From Acridotheres tristis (Eukaryota > Chordata > Aves > Passeriformes > Sturnidae), in the NCBI GenBank assembly GCA_037013685.1, contig CM072899.1:2101479-2165478 (forward strand): DNA of 64,000 nucleotides, written 5' to 3'. Of the stretch, positions 47,036-57,659 are shown one piece after another. The stretch's first letter is position 1. Each line of letters opens with the position of its first letter. The notes beneath the pieces were generated by a model, which made no database searches, was not told where the DNA came from, and worked only from the letters and a program-made list of their open reading frames with translations. The translations under genes were made by a program, and so were the position numbers.

Positions 47036-47530
47036 GGGAAGGGGGGGACATGCCCGGCCCGGCGCGGCTCCGCGGGTGCGGGCGCTCCCGCGCGGCTCCC
47101 GCAGCCCCCGAGGTGCGCGGCGAGCGCGGCTCCCGCAGCCCCAGCATTGAGCGGCGAGCGGCGGGAGCCGGGCGGGCTCCGCGCAGACCCCACCCCCGGC
47201 CCCGCCGTGCGCGGGGGGCGGGCGGCGGAGCTCCGGGGCCGCTTTAACCCTTCCTGCCCCGCCGGTGCCCGCCCGGTGCCCGCCCGAGGCCGTGCGGCAG
47301 CGCTCGGTGCCCGGCGCCGCGGGCAGCAGCATCCCCTGCCCTGCCCCCGGCTCGCTGTGCTGCAGCCCAGGTGCGGATCTTTCCGCCCGTCCCCGCTCCC
47401 TCGCTTTTCCCCCATGCCCGACCAGCCCCGGTCCCTCTATGGGAGATCACAGAATCCCAAATTACCGCTCGCCGCTTTTTTTCTTTTGTTTAAAATTTTC
47501 CCCTCGGCGCGTTGCCCCCCCCGGTTTTAA

Positions 47531-48403
47531 TCCCAGATTTGCCGTAATTATGTCTCTCTTTAAAGGGAGCCTCTCCTCACTCGCCTGCTCTGCCGGTCTC
47601 TCGCTCAGCCCTTTGCATCCACCGCCTCCTTTCATCCCCTTCCCGTTCCTCCTCGTGCAAGAAATGCGAGTGTTGTGCAGGGAGATGAGGAGCCCGAGAG
47701 CGCAGCGCACCTGGGTACCAGCCCGGCTGCTCTGCTGGCCGTCCCTGTGCCCAGGGATGCTCCCAAAGCTTCCTCGGGGTCCCTCATCAGGGTCTCTGCT
47801 TGCTGCTGCAGTGCAAATGATGAGCCACAAACTGCTTTGAAAGTCGTGAGTTCGGGCTTAAAAAGCAGCCTAATGGAAAGGCAGAAAGAAAAGAAAAAAG
47901 GAAAGATAAGTGAATGTGGGACCTACCTTTCCCCCTGTCCCAAAATCCTGTTCTGGGAAGTGCTCTTAAATGCTTGTTGCAAAAACAAGCCTTGCAGTGC
48001 AAAGAGGGTATTCAGTCTTAACTGTGCCTCCCCTGGGTTTTGAGGGATTAAGTGAAACCCTTATTATGTTTAATTATCTCTGGAGTTGCTCTCTGTGCTT
48101 GCTGCCTTGCTTTATGGTTTAATAAACTGCACGTCGATAGAAACTGAATGACAATTAACGTTAGTGCAGGTTGGGCTGGCGTTTGCTGCTGCTCACAGGT
48201 TCCCTCTCCACGTGCCTGCACTCGGGTGGTTCATCACCATCCATCAGAGCCTCTTCACAGCAGCTCCCTGCTCCCAAAGGATCCATCCAAAAGGTCGGGA
48301 AGCACCCCGGGCAGCTTGGGAGTGTGGCTGAACCTCCAGGCTGATGGACCATCCTGAGCAGTCCTTAAGTACCTCTGGTGTCCTGGGGATGCTCAACTCC
48401 TTT
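47531..48403. other. Non-coding stretch right of the CpG island
   Basis: No recognised gene. A 34-bp plus-strand segment (47,812-47,845) sits between a good acceptor (cttgctgctgcag) and the donor GTC|gtgagt. It could be a small non-coding exon of a rightward transcript but is too short to judge. Confidence 0.4.
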
Positions 48404-48455
48404 ACCATGGAATCATGGCTGGAAAGGACCTCCAAGATCATCAGGTCCAACCCTG
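48404..48455 (-). mobile_element. Short CR1 terminus remnant
   Basis: 'ccatggaatcatggctggaa' then 'aggacctccaagatcatcag' and 'gtccaaccctg' matches the antisense terminus of a CR1 subgroup with 'aagatcat...gtccaacc'. Truncated after about 50 bp. Confidence 0.8.
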
Positions 48456-48605
48456 ATGATGGAAAATGGCCCTGGAGAGAGCAGGAGGGGCTGGTGCTGC
48501 CTTTGCTGAGTCCTACTGAGAGTTTAAAGTCGGGCCCAAGTGTGAATCAAAGTCTAGAGGAGGCAGGAGTGCTGCACTCGAGCCATGCCTGGAAGAATCC
48601 CCTTG

Positions 48606-48760
48606 TGTTATGAAATGTTATATAAATGTTGTGTATTATTTGTGTAATCTCACCCTGATTTATACAGGAGGGGAGCCTGCTCAGCAATCTAAAATAAAGT
48701 TGAGCACCGAGTGTTTTCAATTTGGGAGCGCCTTGTGTCTCCAAGGTCACCTCATAAATC
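48606..48760 (+). mobile_element. Possible LTR fragment
   Basis: Begins 'tgttatgaaatgttatataa', has a TATA-like tatataa at about 48,618 and AATAAA about 75 bp later (about 48,692), followed by 'gttgagcaccgagtg'. The order resembles the promoter-to-poly(A) part of an LTR, but no ends or target-site duplications were found. It could equally be unique sequence. Confidence 0.3.
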
Positions 48761-49499
48761 CTGGCACCGTGGCACGGCGCTGCCAATCTGTGTGGGGTGT
48801 GATGACTCTGGAGGGAAATCAACCCTGGAAAAAGCTGCTGAATTTTTCAAAGGGAGCATGCATTGAATGCATCATCACCATCACAACCCAGCTGAGCGTG
48901 CAACATCCTCGCAGGCAGCAGGAGAAACATCTCCCACCCTCGGCTGGGTGGCAACCTGCAGCAAATGAGAGCTGAAAGGTGAAGGCAGGGCGGTGGTGGG
49001 AGCAGACAGATGGCTTCCCTGGAAAGCCTTTCGGTTGTGCCACCTTCCCTGCACACCTTTAACTCACCCCTGAATGAACAAGCAAACCAGGTCACCTGCT
49101 TTTTTGATTTTTTTTTTTTTTTTTTTATATCCCCAACAAATCCACAAATAAGGCCAAAGGTAGAAGAGTCAGCAATCAACGCCTCCCTTTGAAAATTCAG
49201 ACATATTCCCTTGAACAAATAGTCTCAAATACTTCATAAATCTGGCAAGGGAAAGTGCCTGGCGGGTTTTGAAGCTGGGTTGTAAGAGCAGAGCTGACAC
49301 TTTGAATCAAGCCTTACAGCACGACCTTCAGAAACTCCTGCCCGCCGTGCCCGTGACTGACAGCGGGAGATCCCTGCCAGAGCATCGCCGGGACATGGAG
49401 CACGCTCCTGTTAATTAGCTACGAACAAACCACTCTGAATTGCTGTGGAGGCTGCCAAGTCTGTGTGTGCACCAAGTCCTGCCTGGGACAGCATCCCCA
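48761..49499. other. Non-coding stretch, no gene recognised
   Basis: Contains a T tract at 49,108-49,126. No gene, RNA or repeat family recognised. Confidence 0.5.
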
Positions 49500-49924
49500 T
49501 GATGCCTTAGGATTTCAGCTTTTATATTTTCCATCTATTTGTAATCCTGTAATTCTTTAGTGTGTAACTCCAAACTCCATATCCAGCGCTGGCTGCTGCT
49601 CTCCCATTTTGGGCAGACACAACAATTCCTCTCCAGGCTGGGAATCAAGGACACCTCACTGCCTCAGGCCCCCAGGGATGGAAACAAAAGTGAGTTGGGG
49701 GCAGCAAACTTGGGGTAAATGACTTCATTACCTGGAGCTGTAATTGGAAGATTAACCCCCAATGTGCAAATGGACCAAACTTAAAAAAGTGTGAAAACCC
49801 ACGATCCATTTTGGGTGCAGCCCCTGGGGGGCTTTGTGTGCCCTAAATGTACCTGAAGACCCTTCAATAACTAGAAAAGCTTTTTATTCCCTTAATTCTG
49901 TCTGGCCTCTGTTTTTAGGTGTCA
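49500..49924 (-). mobile_element. Three-copy LTR-like element, copy 3 (inverted)
   Basis: Inverted copy of the element at 8,226-8,656 and 22,372-22,765. In its own orientation it begins TGACACC and ends GGCATCA, flanked in plus-strand terms by ccca (49,496-49,499) and gcca (49,925-49,928), matching at 3 of 4. About 18 bp next to its 5' end is missing compared with copies 1 and 2. It retains the internal segment that copy 2 lost. Its octamer-like word is altered (ATTTGCAC). No coding capacity. Confidence 0.75.
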
Positions 49925-51400
49925 GCCAGGCTGACCTGCCGTGTGTGCCTGCACAGAGGAGTAAACACAGCCCTGCTACAACCAGGAGTAGAGGTGGAGC
50001 AGAGGTGGGCTGTGATTTATGGGTGCTCAACTCACAGCCTGAACTTGGCAGAGGCTCCTGTTCAGTTTGGGTGAATCCTAGGGAAGCTTTGGGCACAGTT
50101 TTACTGATACAGTGCGAGTTTCTTAAGTGACTCTGCTTTAAATGACTGCTGCAAAACATCCCCAAGGTTTACACTGGGGTTTTGTCTGACCTTTAATTAA
50201 AATACCAAGGCTCTCTTTACATGGTGATGGCTATTTGTAAAGTCCTCTGAGGGTTTTGTCTAAGTCCTGCTTGTATCTCAATGATATCTCAGGGAGCAAT
50301 GCAGCTCACACGGAATTTTGGAGAAATCTGCCCTTTTTTATCATCACCAGCCTTGCCTGGATGAGTTTCATTTTAGGACAATGCATCAAATGGATGATTT
50401 TTAATGTGATGCAGCAAGAAAAGTGTAATCAGCAGCTGGTTGAGAATTATTCGTGGATGGGATCTGTAAATATTCTTGAGTCCACAGCTCTGTGACACCA
50501 CAGGTGGGGATTTGTAGGGAAATAAATCCTTTCCACAAGGCTGAGGTGGAAAGGTGGTGGATAAATGGCCCTGGAGGCTGATGTCCTGTTTGGGAGCAGG
50601 GAAGAAACTGGAGCAAAGCCTCGATGTTGTGCCAGCATAACTCAGTGATTGTTTCACACATCCACATTCCACATTTTCTCCTCAATTTTTGGCCAAAGGT
50701 GTCAGCTATTGCCAATTCCGATGGGATATTTTGAAAATATGGATATTTAGCACTGAGCAGTAGTTGAGAACCAAAGATCTAAACCTACAAACTTCGTGCC
50801 TTCAGATGTAGCTTCAACAACTTCACTGTCCAAACATAAAAAACAGCTTTCAAGGCACGGATTCCTAAAGGAATCTTCATTCCTTTAGTTTAATTCCAAA
50901 TTTTTCTGCTCTATAAAGTCTCTGGAAGACAACAGCAGTTCTGTCTGAATCAAAGAGCACAGCAAAGGACCTAAACTTTATAGCTGGGACAATCTTTCAC
51001 AGCTTAAAAAGCTCAGTTTAAGTAGTGACTGAGTCCAGAATCTTTCCACGTTTTTCATTGGATTTTCTGTACCCAAACTCTCCCTGAACCTTTATAAAAT
51101 TTCCTTAAGGCTTAAACTTCCTAATAACTGCCGATAATAATGCACATTTTTTATGACCAAATTGTGGAATTCGGAATTTTTTTAATGAAAATTATGCAAT
51201 TCTCTAATGGTAAAACTGTAATTTATAACTCTAAATTAAGGCCTAAGGTTGCAAAGCAAAGAAAAAGCAGAATGGGAAAACCCTGAAGCTTCTCAGTCTA
51301 ATAATTATAAATTATTTTTTTTTGGTTATTAAAATTCCAAGGTGACAGGCAGTGCTACATTTTAGTAGTTAAAGAAACACAAGATAAGCTTCATTATCTG
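49925..51400. other. Non-coding stretch, no gene recognised
   Basis: A/T-rich unique-looking sequence with few repeats. No exon-like open frame recognised. From about 50,880 it becomes strongly A/T-rich. Confidence 0.5.
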
Positions 51401-51409
51401 CAGTGAATA

Positions 51410-51720
51410 TTTTTTTGAGAGTAGATTTAACATGCAATAATTCAATTACCTCCGAAATCCAAATAAAATCTCCCCGTATTCCTCAAGCACTGCCAAAGGG
51501 ACGTTTCCAATGACACAACCTTCATAATGGCCACATTAAAAATGGTAAGAATAAATACTTTGAAGGCCCCCAGAATTCGGAGTGTGTCTCCACGATAAGG
51601 TGGTGACATTTATAAATGCCATGTGATTAGCATGTGAAGGGAGAAACACATTCATTGTGTGCTCAGACCTATTAATCATCCATCACCCGATAAACATGGA
51701 ATAAAATGCCCTCTCTGTTC
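51410..51720. promoter_or_regulatory. Candidate conserved regulatory block
   Basis: Repeat-free sequence with homeobox-type words ('caataattcaattacc', 'acctattaatcatcc'), 'ggccacattaaaaatgg' and 'gacatttataaatgcca'. No open frame of note. Inferred from composition and motif style only. Confidence 0.35.
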
Positions 51721-52016
51721 CCCTCTTGGAGTCCTTCAAAAGGTGGCACTTGGTGCTGATAACTCCAACATTCCCTCAGATCCCTTAGGCAGGATTTTGT
51801 AACGATAATTTTGGTTTTGTGTTCAGGCGGGATCTTCCTAAAGACCGCGATGGATTTTGGATGAAGGAGCCTCAGGCCTCATCAATCACGGGGCTGATTC
51901 TTCTTCCAAAGGTATCCGGGATTCCCAAGCACTCCCAGGTGTTTTGTGTTGTAAATATTCCACTGAAAACTTTGGGTTTTGGGGAAGGAATCTGCACCTC
52001 GAGCATCAAGAGTGGG

Positions 52017-52211
52017 AGTAGGTTTGGATGGGATTTTGGGCAGGAATTCCTCCCTGGCAGGGTGGGCAGGGCTGGCACAGGGTGCCCAGAGCAGCTGGGG
52101 CTGCCCCTGGATCCCTGGCAGTGCCCAAGGCCAGGCTGGACATTGGGATTTGGGACAGTGGGAGGTGTCCCTGCCATCTTTAGGGTCCCAAACCATTCCA
52201 GGATTCTGTGG
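52017..52211 (+). mobile_element. CR1 LINE 3'-end fragment
   Basis: Sense orientation: 'ggcaggaattcctccctggc', 'gtgcccagagcagctgggg', 'tggatccctggcagtgccc', 'aaggccaggctggacattgg' and 'gggacagtgggaggtgtccc'. A small deletion removes most of the 'atggcaggggtggcac' segment. It ends 'ccaggattctgtgg'. Confidence 0.94.
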
Positions 52212-52849
52212 TTTTATTATGAAGCCCCTCTAGCTTCAATCAGCCCCACAGATTCCAAGAAACCTCTGCATGATCCTCCATGAGAAATGATCTGGGAAAA
52301 GTGACAGCTCTTCCTCTCAGGGAAGCCTGTGGAGACAGGCTCTCCAAGCCAGAGAAAATTCGGAATGTCCAAAGAAAAAATCAACTTGAGGCACTCAGGA
52401 GTTAATGTCACGAGACAAGAATTATCAAAATCAAACCCTGCTCTGTCTTATCCAACATCTTGCCTGGAATCATGGTTGTCAGGACTTATTCCAGGCAAAG
52501 GAGTGAGAAATGTCTCCTTCCTCTGGGTCATGGGGATGGTAGAAAACCAAAAGTGTGAGATTTGGTACTTTTGTGTCAGCCCAAGAGCACCACGATGACA
52601 CCAAGGGACGGGAGAACTTTTGGGAATAACCACCCAGAGGCAACTTTTTTTTGGCAATGCCTGTTCTGTTAACACTCCCAAATTCAGCAGGTGCAATGGC
52701 ACTTTTGTACTTCCATCAGCCACAAACACAAGCAGAGCTGCCCCCTTTTCCCCAGCACAGCCTTGATGGGATCCCTGCACACACCACCCGTGGGGTTTGG
52801 GCTGCATGAAAGTCACTGGCAGCTCATGAAAAAAAAAAAAATAATAAAA
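52212..52849. other. Non-coding stretch, no gene recognised
   Basis: No gene recognised. An A-rich tract (about 52,827-52,853) ends the segment. Confidence 0.5.
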
Positions 52850-53260
52850 AAAACCCCCTTCAAAATAGGAACTGCTCTTCCCAGTAATGAGAACAGGAAA
52901 GGCTTTAAGATTTCCACTAGAATGGGAGCCACGGAGACAATTCTGAGCAAGACACAGCCTATTGTTAATGTACAGATAAGGAAGGCCAAAAATAGAACTG
53001 TATTAATTTCAGCACAGAAATACGGGGGGAAATATATTTGTGCCGAGGAAGGAGAAAGTCATACAAATTTTTATTTGAAAGATTTCTATAGAAATCCATT
53101 AAAAACAGCAGAGAGGGGCGAAATAAAAAAAGAGAGTGAGGGAAAACATCTCTCTGCAGCTTATGAATAACAGATAAAGTTTATTCCAATAATGATAGGG
53201 TACGTCTGTATTTGAAGAATAGTAGCCTGCCAATAATAAAGATAAAGACAAATACTTTTA
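52850..53260. promoter_or_regulatory. Possible conserved non-coding segment
   Basis: Repeat-free purine-rich sequence with words such as 'cctattgttaatgtacagat' (SOX-type attgtt), 'ctgtattaatttcagc' and 'tgccaataataaagataaag'. The 159-codon open frame at 52,691-53,170 runs through a poly(A) tract and has no domain. Confidence 0.28.
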
Positions 53261-53793
53261 TAGCTGTTAGAAGAATAAAACAAAGCTGACTCTTTTTTTT
53301 TTATTTTTTTTTCTAATTGAAACAATTATTTTTTTTCCTGAGGACAGTTGGGTACATTCGACAGATAAGTTATTAACTGTCACTTTTGGAGTTTTAGCTT
53401 TACACAGCAGTCACCAAGGCACAGATTGTGCATACATAATTTCCTAAAAGGATCATGTTATTATGGAAGTCGTATTAGCACTGGAGGAACACGAATCTTC
53501 CCATTTAAGTCATTATCTGAGAATAATATCCTGAATTGGATCCATCCTGGGGGAGAAAACAAACCCAAACAGCTCTGCCCCAAATGTATTTATATAAATA
53601 TCTTTATATAAACACAGGAGAGGTTTTAGATATGTGATGAGGCCAGAAAAATTCAGATCAGGGTAAATATCTTGTAGAGGGTTCAAAGTGCTGGACCACT
53701 GAGTCCATGAGACATTCCATGGGTCCTGAGGTTTGTTTTACTGATCTCCATCTCCACACCTCCCAAACTTACAAATAACACCACAATTCCTTC

Positions 53794-53842
53794 ACTTGTG
53801 GGAAATTACCATCACTTGTGGGAAATTACCATCACTTGTGGG
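53794..53842 (+). repeat. 21-bp tandem repeat, ~2.5 copies
   Basis: The unit 'tcacttgtgggaaattacca' plus one base is repeated twice perfectly, then a partial third copy ends at 'cacttgtggga'. Confidence 0.9.
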
Positions 53843-54555
53843 ACTGCATTTAAAGGAGGAGTGGTGGAGCTGCTGTATCAACCCAAATTGGAGTGGAGTA
53901 TTAATGTCTTGTGCTGCCTGATGGTGGAGAGATACCCCCTGAGACATTGCCATTTATTTAACTAACAATTTGCTGGAATCCTAGTACTTTATATTTTTAT
54001 TTTGTTGCAAAAATAAGTAATGTAAACACATATCTCCTCAGAATTACCCCCTGTGCTGCCTAGAGAATTCTTGAATATCTCTGGTGAAGCAAAACCTCTT
54101 TCCATGGAGACCAGGCCATGCATTAGTGTTAACTGATAAACATAAATGGTCCTGAATTTGGCTTTTGTGCATTCTGCAAGTTTTTATGGACCTTCCTGAA
54201 ATGACAGAGAGGCTGATCATTTATTACTAGGAAGAAGAAGACAATATTTGAACTCTTTCAAAAGCTCAGAGCTGTTTTCTCTCTCGGGAATGAATTCTGC
54301 TCTGCCACAGGAGAGGCACAGGAACCACTGGAAGCCCTAAGGAAAAGCTCTCTCCTCCCTTTGCAGGGCTGGGAGGTTCCACTCAGCCTTACATTATTAA
54401 GAGTCTTCCAATGGATTTACGAACAGAAGATTACATTCTTAATGCTGCTTCTGAGAAACGGAGTGAATAATTCAAGCTCACCAACATGAGTGTGGAAAAC
54501 ACAAAGGCACCTGGCAGCTGGGTGCTGAGCAAGGAGAGTGAGCCCTGAGAGCCCT
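53843..54555. other. Non-coding stretch, no gene recognised
   Basis: A/T-rich sequence. No gene, RNA or known repeat recognised. Confidence 0.5.
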
Positions 54556-54559
54556 GCAG

Positions 54560-54838
54560 CCCCAGAAATGTGATGTATGGGGCATCGAGGCCACTGCAGG
54601 CACAGAAATGTGATGTATGGGGCATCGAGGCCACTGCAGCCCCAGAAATGTGATGTATGGGGCATCGAGGCCACTGCAGCCCCAGAAATGTGATGTATGG
54701 GGCATCGAGGCCACTGCAGCCCCAGAAATGTGATGTATGGGGCATCGAGGCCACTGCAGCCACAGAAATGTGATGTATGGGGCATCGAGGCCACTGCAGC
54801 CATAGAAATGTGATGTATGGGGCATCGAGGCCACTGAG
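54560..54838 (+). repeat. 40-bp tandem array, 7 copies
   Basis: Seven copies at an exact 40-bp spacing, with the 'cccagaaatg'-type word at 54,561, 54,601, 54,641, 54,681, 54,721, 54,761 and 54,801. Each continues 'tgatgtatggggcatcgagg' and 'ccactgcag'. Copies differ only at the first few bases (cccag, cacag, catag). A 40-bp unit cycles through all three frames every 120 bp, and none contains a stop on the minus strand, so three overlapping open frames (118-200 codons) appear. These are artefacts. Confidence 0.97.
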
Positions 54839-54839
54839 G

Positions 54840-55199
54840 AGGAGGAGGCAGCACGGAGGGAGAGGCTCTAAAGCCCCAGGTGGGAGCTCCAGCCCGTGGA
54901 AATGATTGCCAGCTAATGCACAAGGGAAGATTGATAGCACTGCCCAGGACAAGCAGGGGAGTTGCCCCGTTAAGGAGGCTCCTTTGTGCTGCAAATCGAC
55001 AGATTTGGAGCCTCTGCTCACCAGAAATTCCACGGTAGCCCAGGGCAGGGAGTCAGTGACCAGGGGAAGTGAGTGAGGAGCAGAGGAGCTGCCCCTTTGG
55101 GTACCTGCACTGATCCTTTAACTGTGCTGGGGTCTGGCTTTGAGGATGCTCCTGGCAGAGAGAACAGGATTTTCTCTGATCTACAGGGCTCAGAGAAGC
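54840..55199. other. Non-coding stretch, no gene recognised
   Basis: Unique-looking sequence between the 40-bp array and a CR1 fragment. Nothing specific recognised. Confidence 0.5.
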
Positions 55200-55360
55200 T
55201 GACACGGATTGCCCAGAGCAGCTGCCCCATCCCTGGAAGTGTCCAAGGGCAGCTTGGAAGGGGCTCAGAGCAACCTGGGACAGTGGAAATGTGGATGACA
55301 CAGGATGGAAGAAGATGAGCCTTAAGGCCCCTTCCAACCCAAACCATTCTATAATTCCAT
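55200..55360 (+). mobile_element. CR1 LINE 3'-end fragment
   Basis: Sense orientation: 'ttgcccagagcagctgcccc', 'tccctggaagtgtccaaggg', 'caacctgggacagtgg', 'ccccttccaacccaaaccat' and 'tctataattccatg'. The 'catggcaggggtggc' segment is replaced by diverged sequence. Confidence 0.92.
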
Positions 55361-56872
55361 GCCTCTGATGTCAGAGATGTGGCAGCACCCTGCTGGATTT
55401 GACACAGGGGTGCAAACTCAAAATGGGAATGGTTCTGTTGATGATTATTGTGCACAATCCCAGTTTTTCTGAAGCAAACAGGAGATCTGTCATCCCAACA
55501 TACCAATTCCTGCTGAGGTATGGGAAGAAGCCTGGATCTGATGATCAGTGGGGGAAAACAAAATTGTGGAAGCTCAGACACCCAAGAGAGGGAAGTGTAG
55601 GATCATCAAACTGTGTTGAGGAACTCAAGGAAACTCCTCTGGCATCCCTTTCCCTGTCAGGGGCTGGCATCACTGGAGCTGTGCAAGGATGTGACAATCC
55701 AGGGGTCTCTGGGGAAACATCTCCTCCAAGGCTGGCTGTTTAATTGTAGATTGGGGGCTGGGGTTGATCTGCACATCCATCCCCTGAACATTTGTTCTTC
55801 CCCAGGGGGACAGCATCCCTGAGTGTCACCCCATGGCTTTTTCCTGAGTCATTATCTGCCAAAACTGTCCTCAGAGGGCTCACCAAGCACTTGGGAAGGG
55901 CGCAGGGGACACCACAAGGGCTCTGTGTCAGTGGCTGGGGGTGTGCCAGGGCTCAGGCTGTGCCACCCAGGGTCAGCTCAGCCCAGGCAGCAAAAAGGAC
56001 ATTGTCAAGGGACTGATCAGGAGCCTTCTGATTCTGAATCGTGGTGCTGGTGGGACTCAGAGCTCAAAGAGTCCCAGGAGAAAGGTCCTGGCTGGGTTTT
56101 ACACCAGTGAAATCCTGCCTGAACAAAGCAGGGTTTCCTGTTCTCTCTGCCTTCAGCAGAACCCCTGCAGGGAGACAAAAGATGGCACAAAAGAGCTGAT
56201 CCAAGCCATCCTCACCAGAAAGGAGCTTTCCCTTCTGAAACATCCCTGTCCTGACATGTGCCTCGATGTGACAGTGAGAGCTGATCCCTGTGCTGTGTCC
56301 AGAGGGCAATAAGGGTGAACAATGCGTGTCCTTTACTCCTTTTGGGATACCTGCTCCTTCATTTGAAATTACAGATGACAAACAAAGAGAAAGAAGAGGG
56401 AAAGAAGGGTGGAAGAACAAAGGATCCCAGCCTTTCCTCTCCTGCAGAGCCACCCAGCTGATTCAGCCGTGTAGGAATGTTTGATGCCAGCTGCAGGTTC
56501 CTTTGCTGTGTGCTCTGTGTAGCTCAGTGTGGTTTGCCTCTCTGGCATCTTCTTCTCTGGATTATTTTTGGATCTGAGGAATGCTCAGCAATTAGCTGTG
56601 TCTAACTGGGGCTGTTCTTTGCCAGGTATTCTCAGGTTGTCTTTCTGTCTTGCTGGAGGCAGAGCTGTGGCTGCAGCAGGGCTTGGCTTGTGCCACAAAC
56701 CCAGCGTGGATCTGGTACTCAATCTTTTGTTTGGGTAACCTGATCAGGCTTCATTTTTATTTTTACACAGAGGCACTGTGCTGCCCCTAACTGCAGTTAT
56801 GGGTCTCTTTAATAATTATTTGCTGCTCTGTGATGTCAATGTGGATAAATTCAGTGGTAATTAATTTGCTGC
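55361..56872. other. Non-coding stretch, no gene recognised
   Basis: Unique-looking sequence with a purine-rich segment at about 56,380-56,430. Open frames up to 129 codons on both strands show no recognisable domains. Confidence 0.45.
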
Positions 56873-57030
56873 CATAGAATCACAGACTGGTTTGGGGTTG
56901 GGAGGGACCTTAAATCCCATCCAGTGCCACCCCTGCCATGGACAGGGACACCTTCTACTATCCCAGGGTGTTCCCAGCCCCAATGTCCAACCTGGACTTG
57001 GGCACTTCCAGGGATCCAGGGACAGCCTGG
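56873..57030 (-). mobile_element. CR1 LINE 3'-end fragment
   Basis: Antisense: 'catagaatcacagactgg', 'tttggggttgggaggga', 'ccagtgccacccctgccatg', 'gccccaatgtccaacctgg' and 'cacttccagggatccaggg'. Truncated after the 'ccaggg' landmark. Confidence 0.94.
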
Positions 57031-57659
57031 ATAAAATGGATCAACTAAAAGAATCACGTAGAGATAAAAATTATACACGAATAAGAGTGCAGTGCTATTT
57101 GACACAGGGATAATTTTATCTCATGTTGAACAATCCCATCCTCCTGAGCTTTCCCCAAGTTCTGCTCCATGGAACATCCACCTGACACCCATCACATGGA
57201 GCCCATGCACACCTGAGCACGGTCAGGCTGCAGACAACACGAGCAGCTGGATATTTTTTTAATGCTTTGGTAATATTCATGACATTTGTCTTGAAACTCA
57301 ACTCCCTTCTGATTTTACAGGCAATTATGGCTCAGTTACGGCTGTCACATCAGCCTGGCTTTCCTTCCTTCCCCTCTCCCTTCCCTTTTTATTCCTGCAT
57401 GTTAATCTGGTGGAAATCACTGTCAAAACCTGTTTACACTCTTCCCCAACTATCACTATCAAGGGCTGCTTAATAATGTACCTTTGCTGCAAGCACATCA
57501 CAGAGGCTTTGTTTCACATGGAGAGAGGCAGAGACCATAAATGAGTAAAAAAAATTCATTACATTCCATGGAAATAATTTATTCCCAGTCAAAAAGCCAA
57601 CGAAGGGCCACATCCTATTTTTGCCCTACTTGGAGCTTTAGGCTGTGATGCTGAATCGG
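57031..57659. other. Non-coding stretch, no gene recognised
   Basis: Unique-looking A/T-rich sequence between two CR1 fragments. No gene recognised. Confidence 0.5.

Larger units (their letters stand above)
46430..47530. promoter_or_regulatory. CpG island, candidate promoter
   Basis: This is by far the most CpG-dense and G/C-rich part of the window, in sharp contrast to its flanks. It contains a GC-box-like GGGGCGGGCGG (47,215-47,225) and no obvious TATA box, as is typical of CpG-island promoters. A minus-strand splice donor lies inside it (47,029) and weaker donor-like words lie on the plus strand ('cagcccaggtgcgg', about 47,365), so transcription could be leftward, rightward or both. Open frames here (for example 46,772-47,530 plus, 46,945-47,415 minus) are rich in Arg, Pro, Ala and Gly. 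They probably reflect composition, although a 5' untranslated exon or short coding first exon cannot be excluded. Confidence 0.8.

Noticed and set aside
46578..47530. Plus-strand open frames of 190-252 codons and minus-strand frames of 127-156 codons in the CpG island
   Set aside because: Stop-poor because of extreme G/C content. Both strands are open at once and the peptides are Arg/Pro/Ala/Gly-rich with no domain. A short coding first exon remains possible but not shown.
54560..54838. Regular 40-bp direct repeats resembling a CRISPR array
   Set aside because: The repeats are head-to-tail without unique spacers, and the surrounding DNA is vertebrate, so this is a minisatellite.
54417..55033. 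Minus-strand open frames of 168, 200 and 118 codons
   Set aside because: Produced by the 40-bp array, which lacks stops in all three minus frames. The overlapping frames give the same peptide sets permuted.
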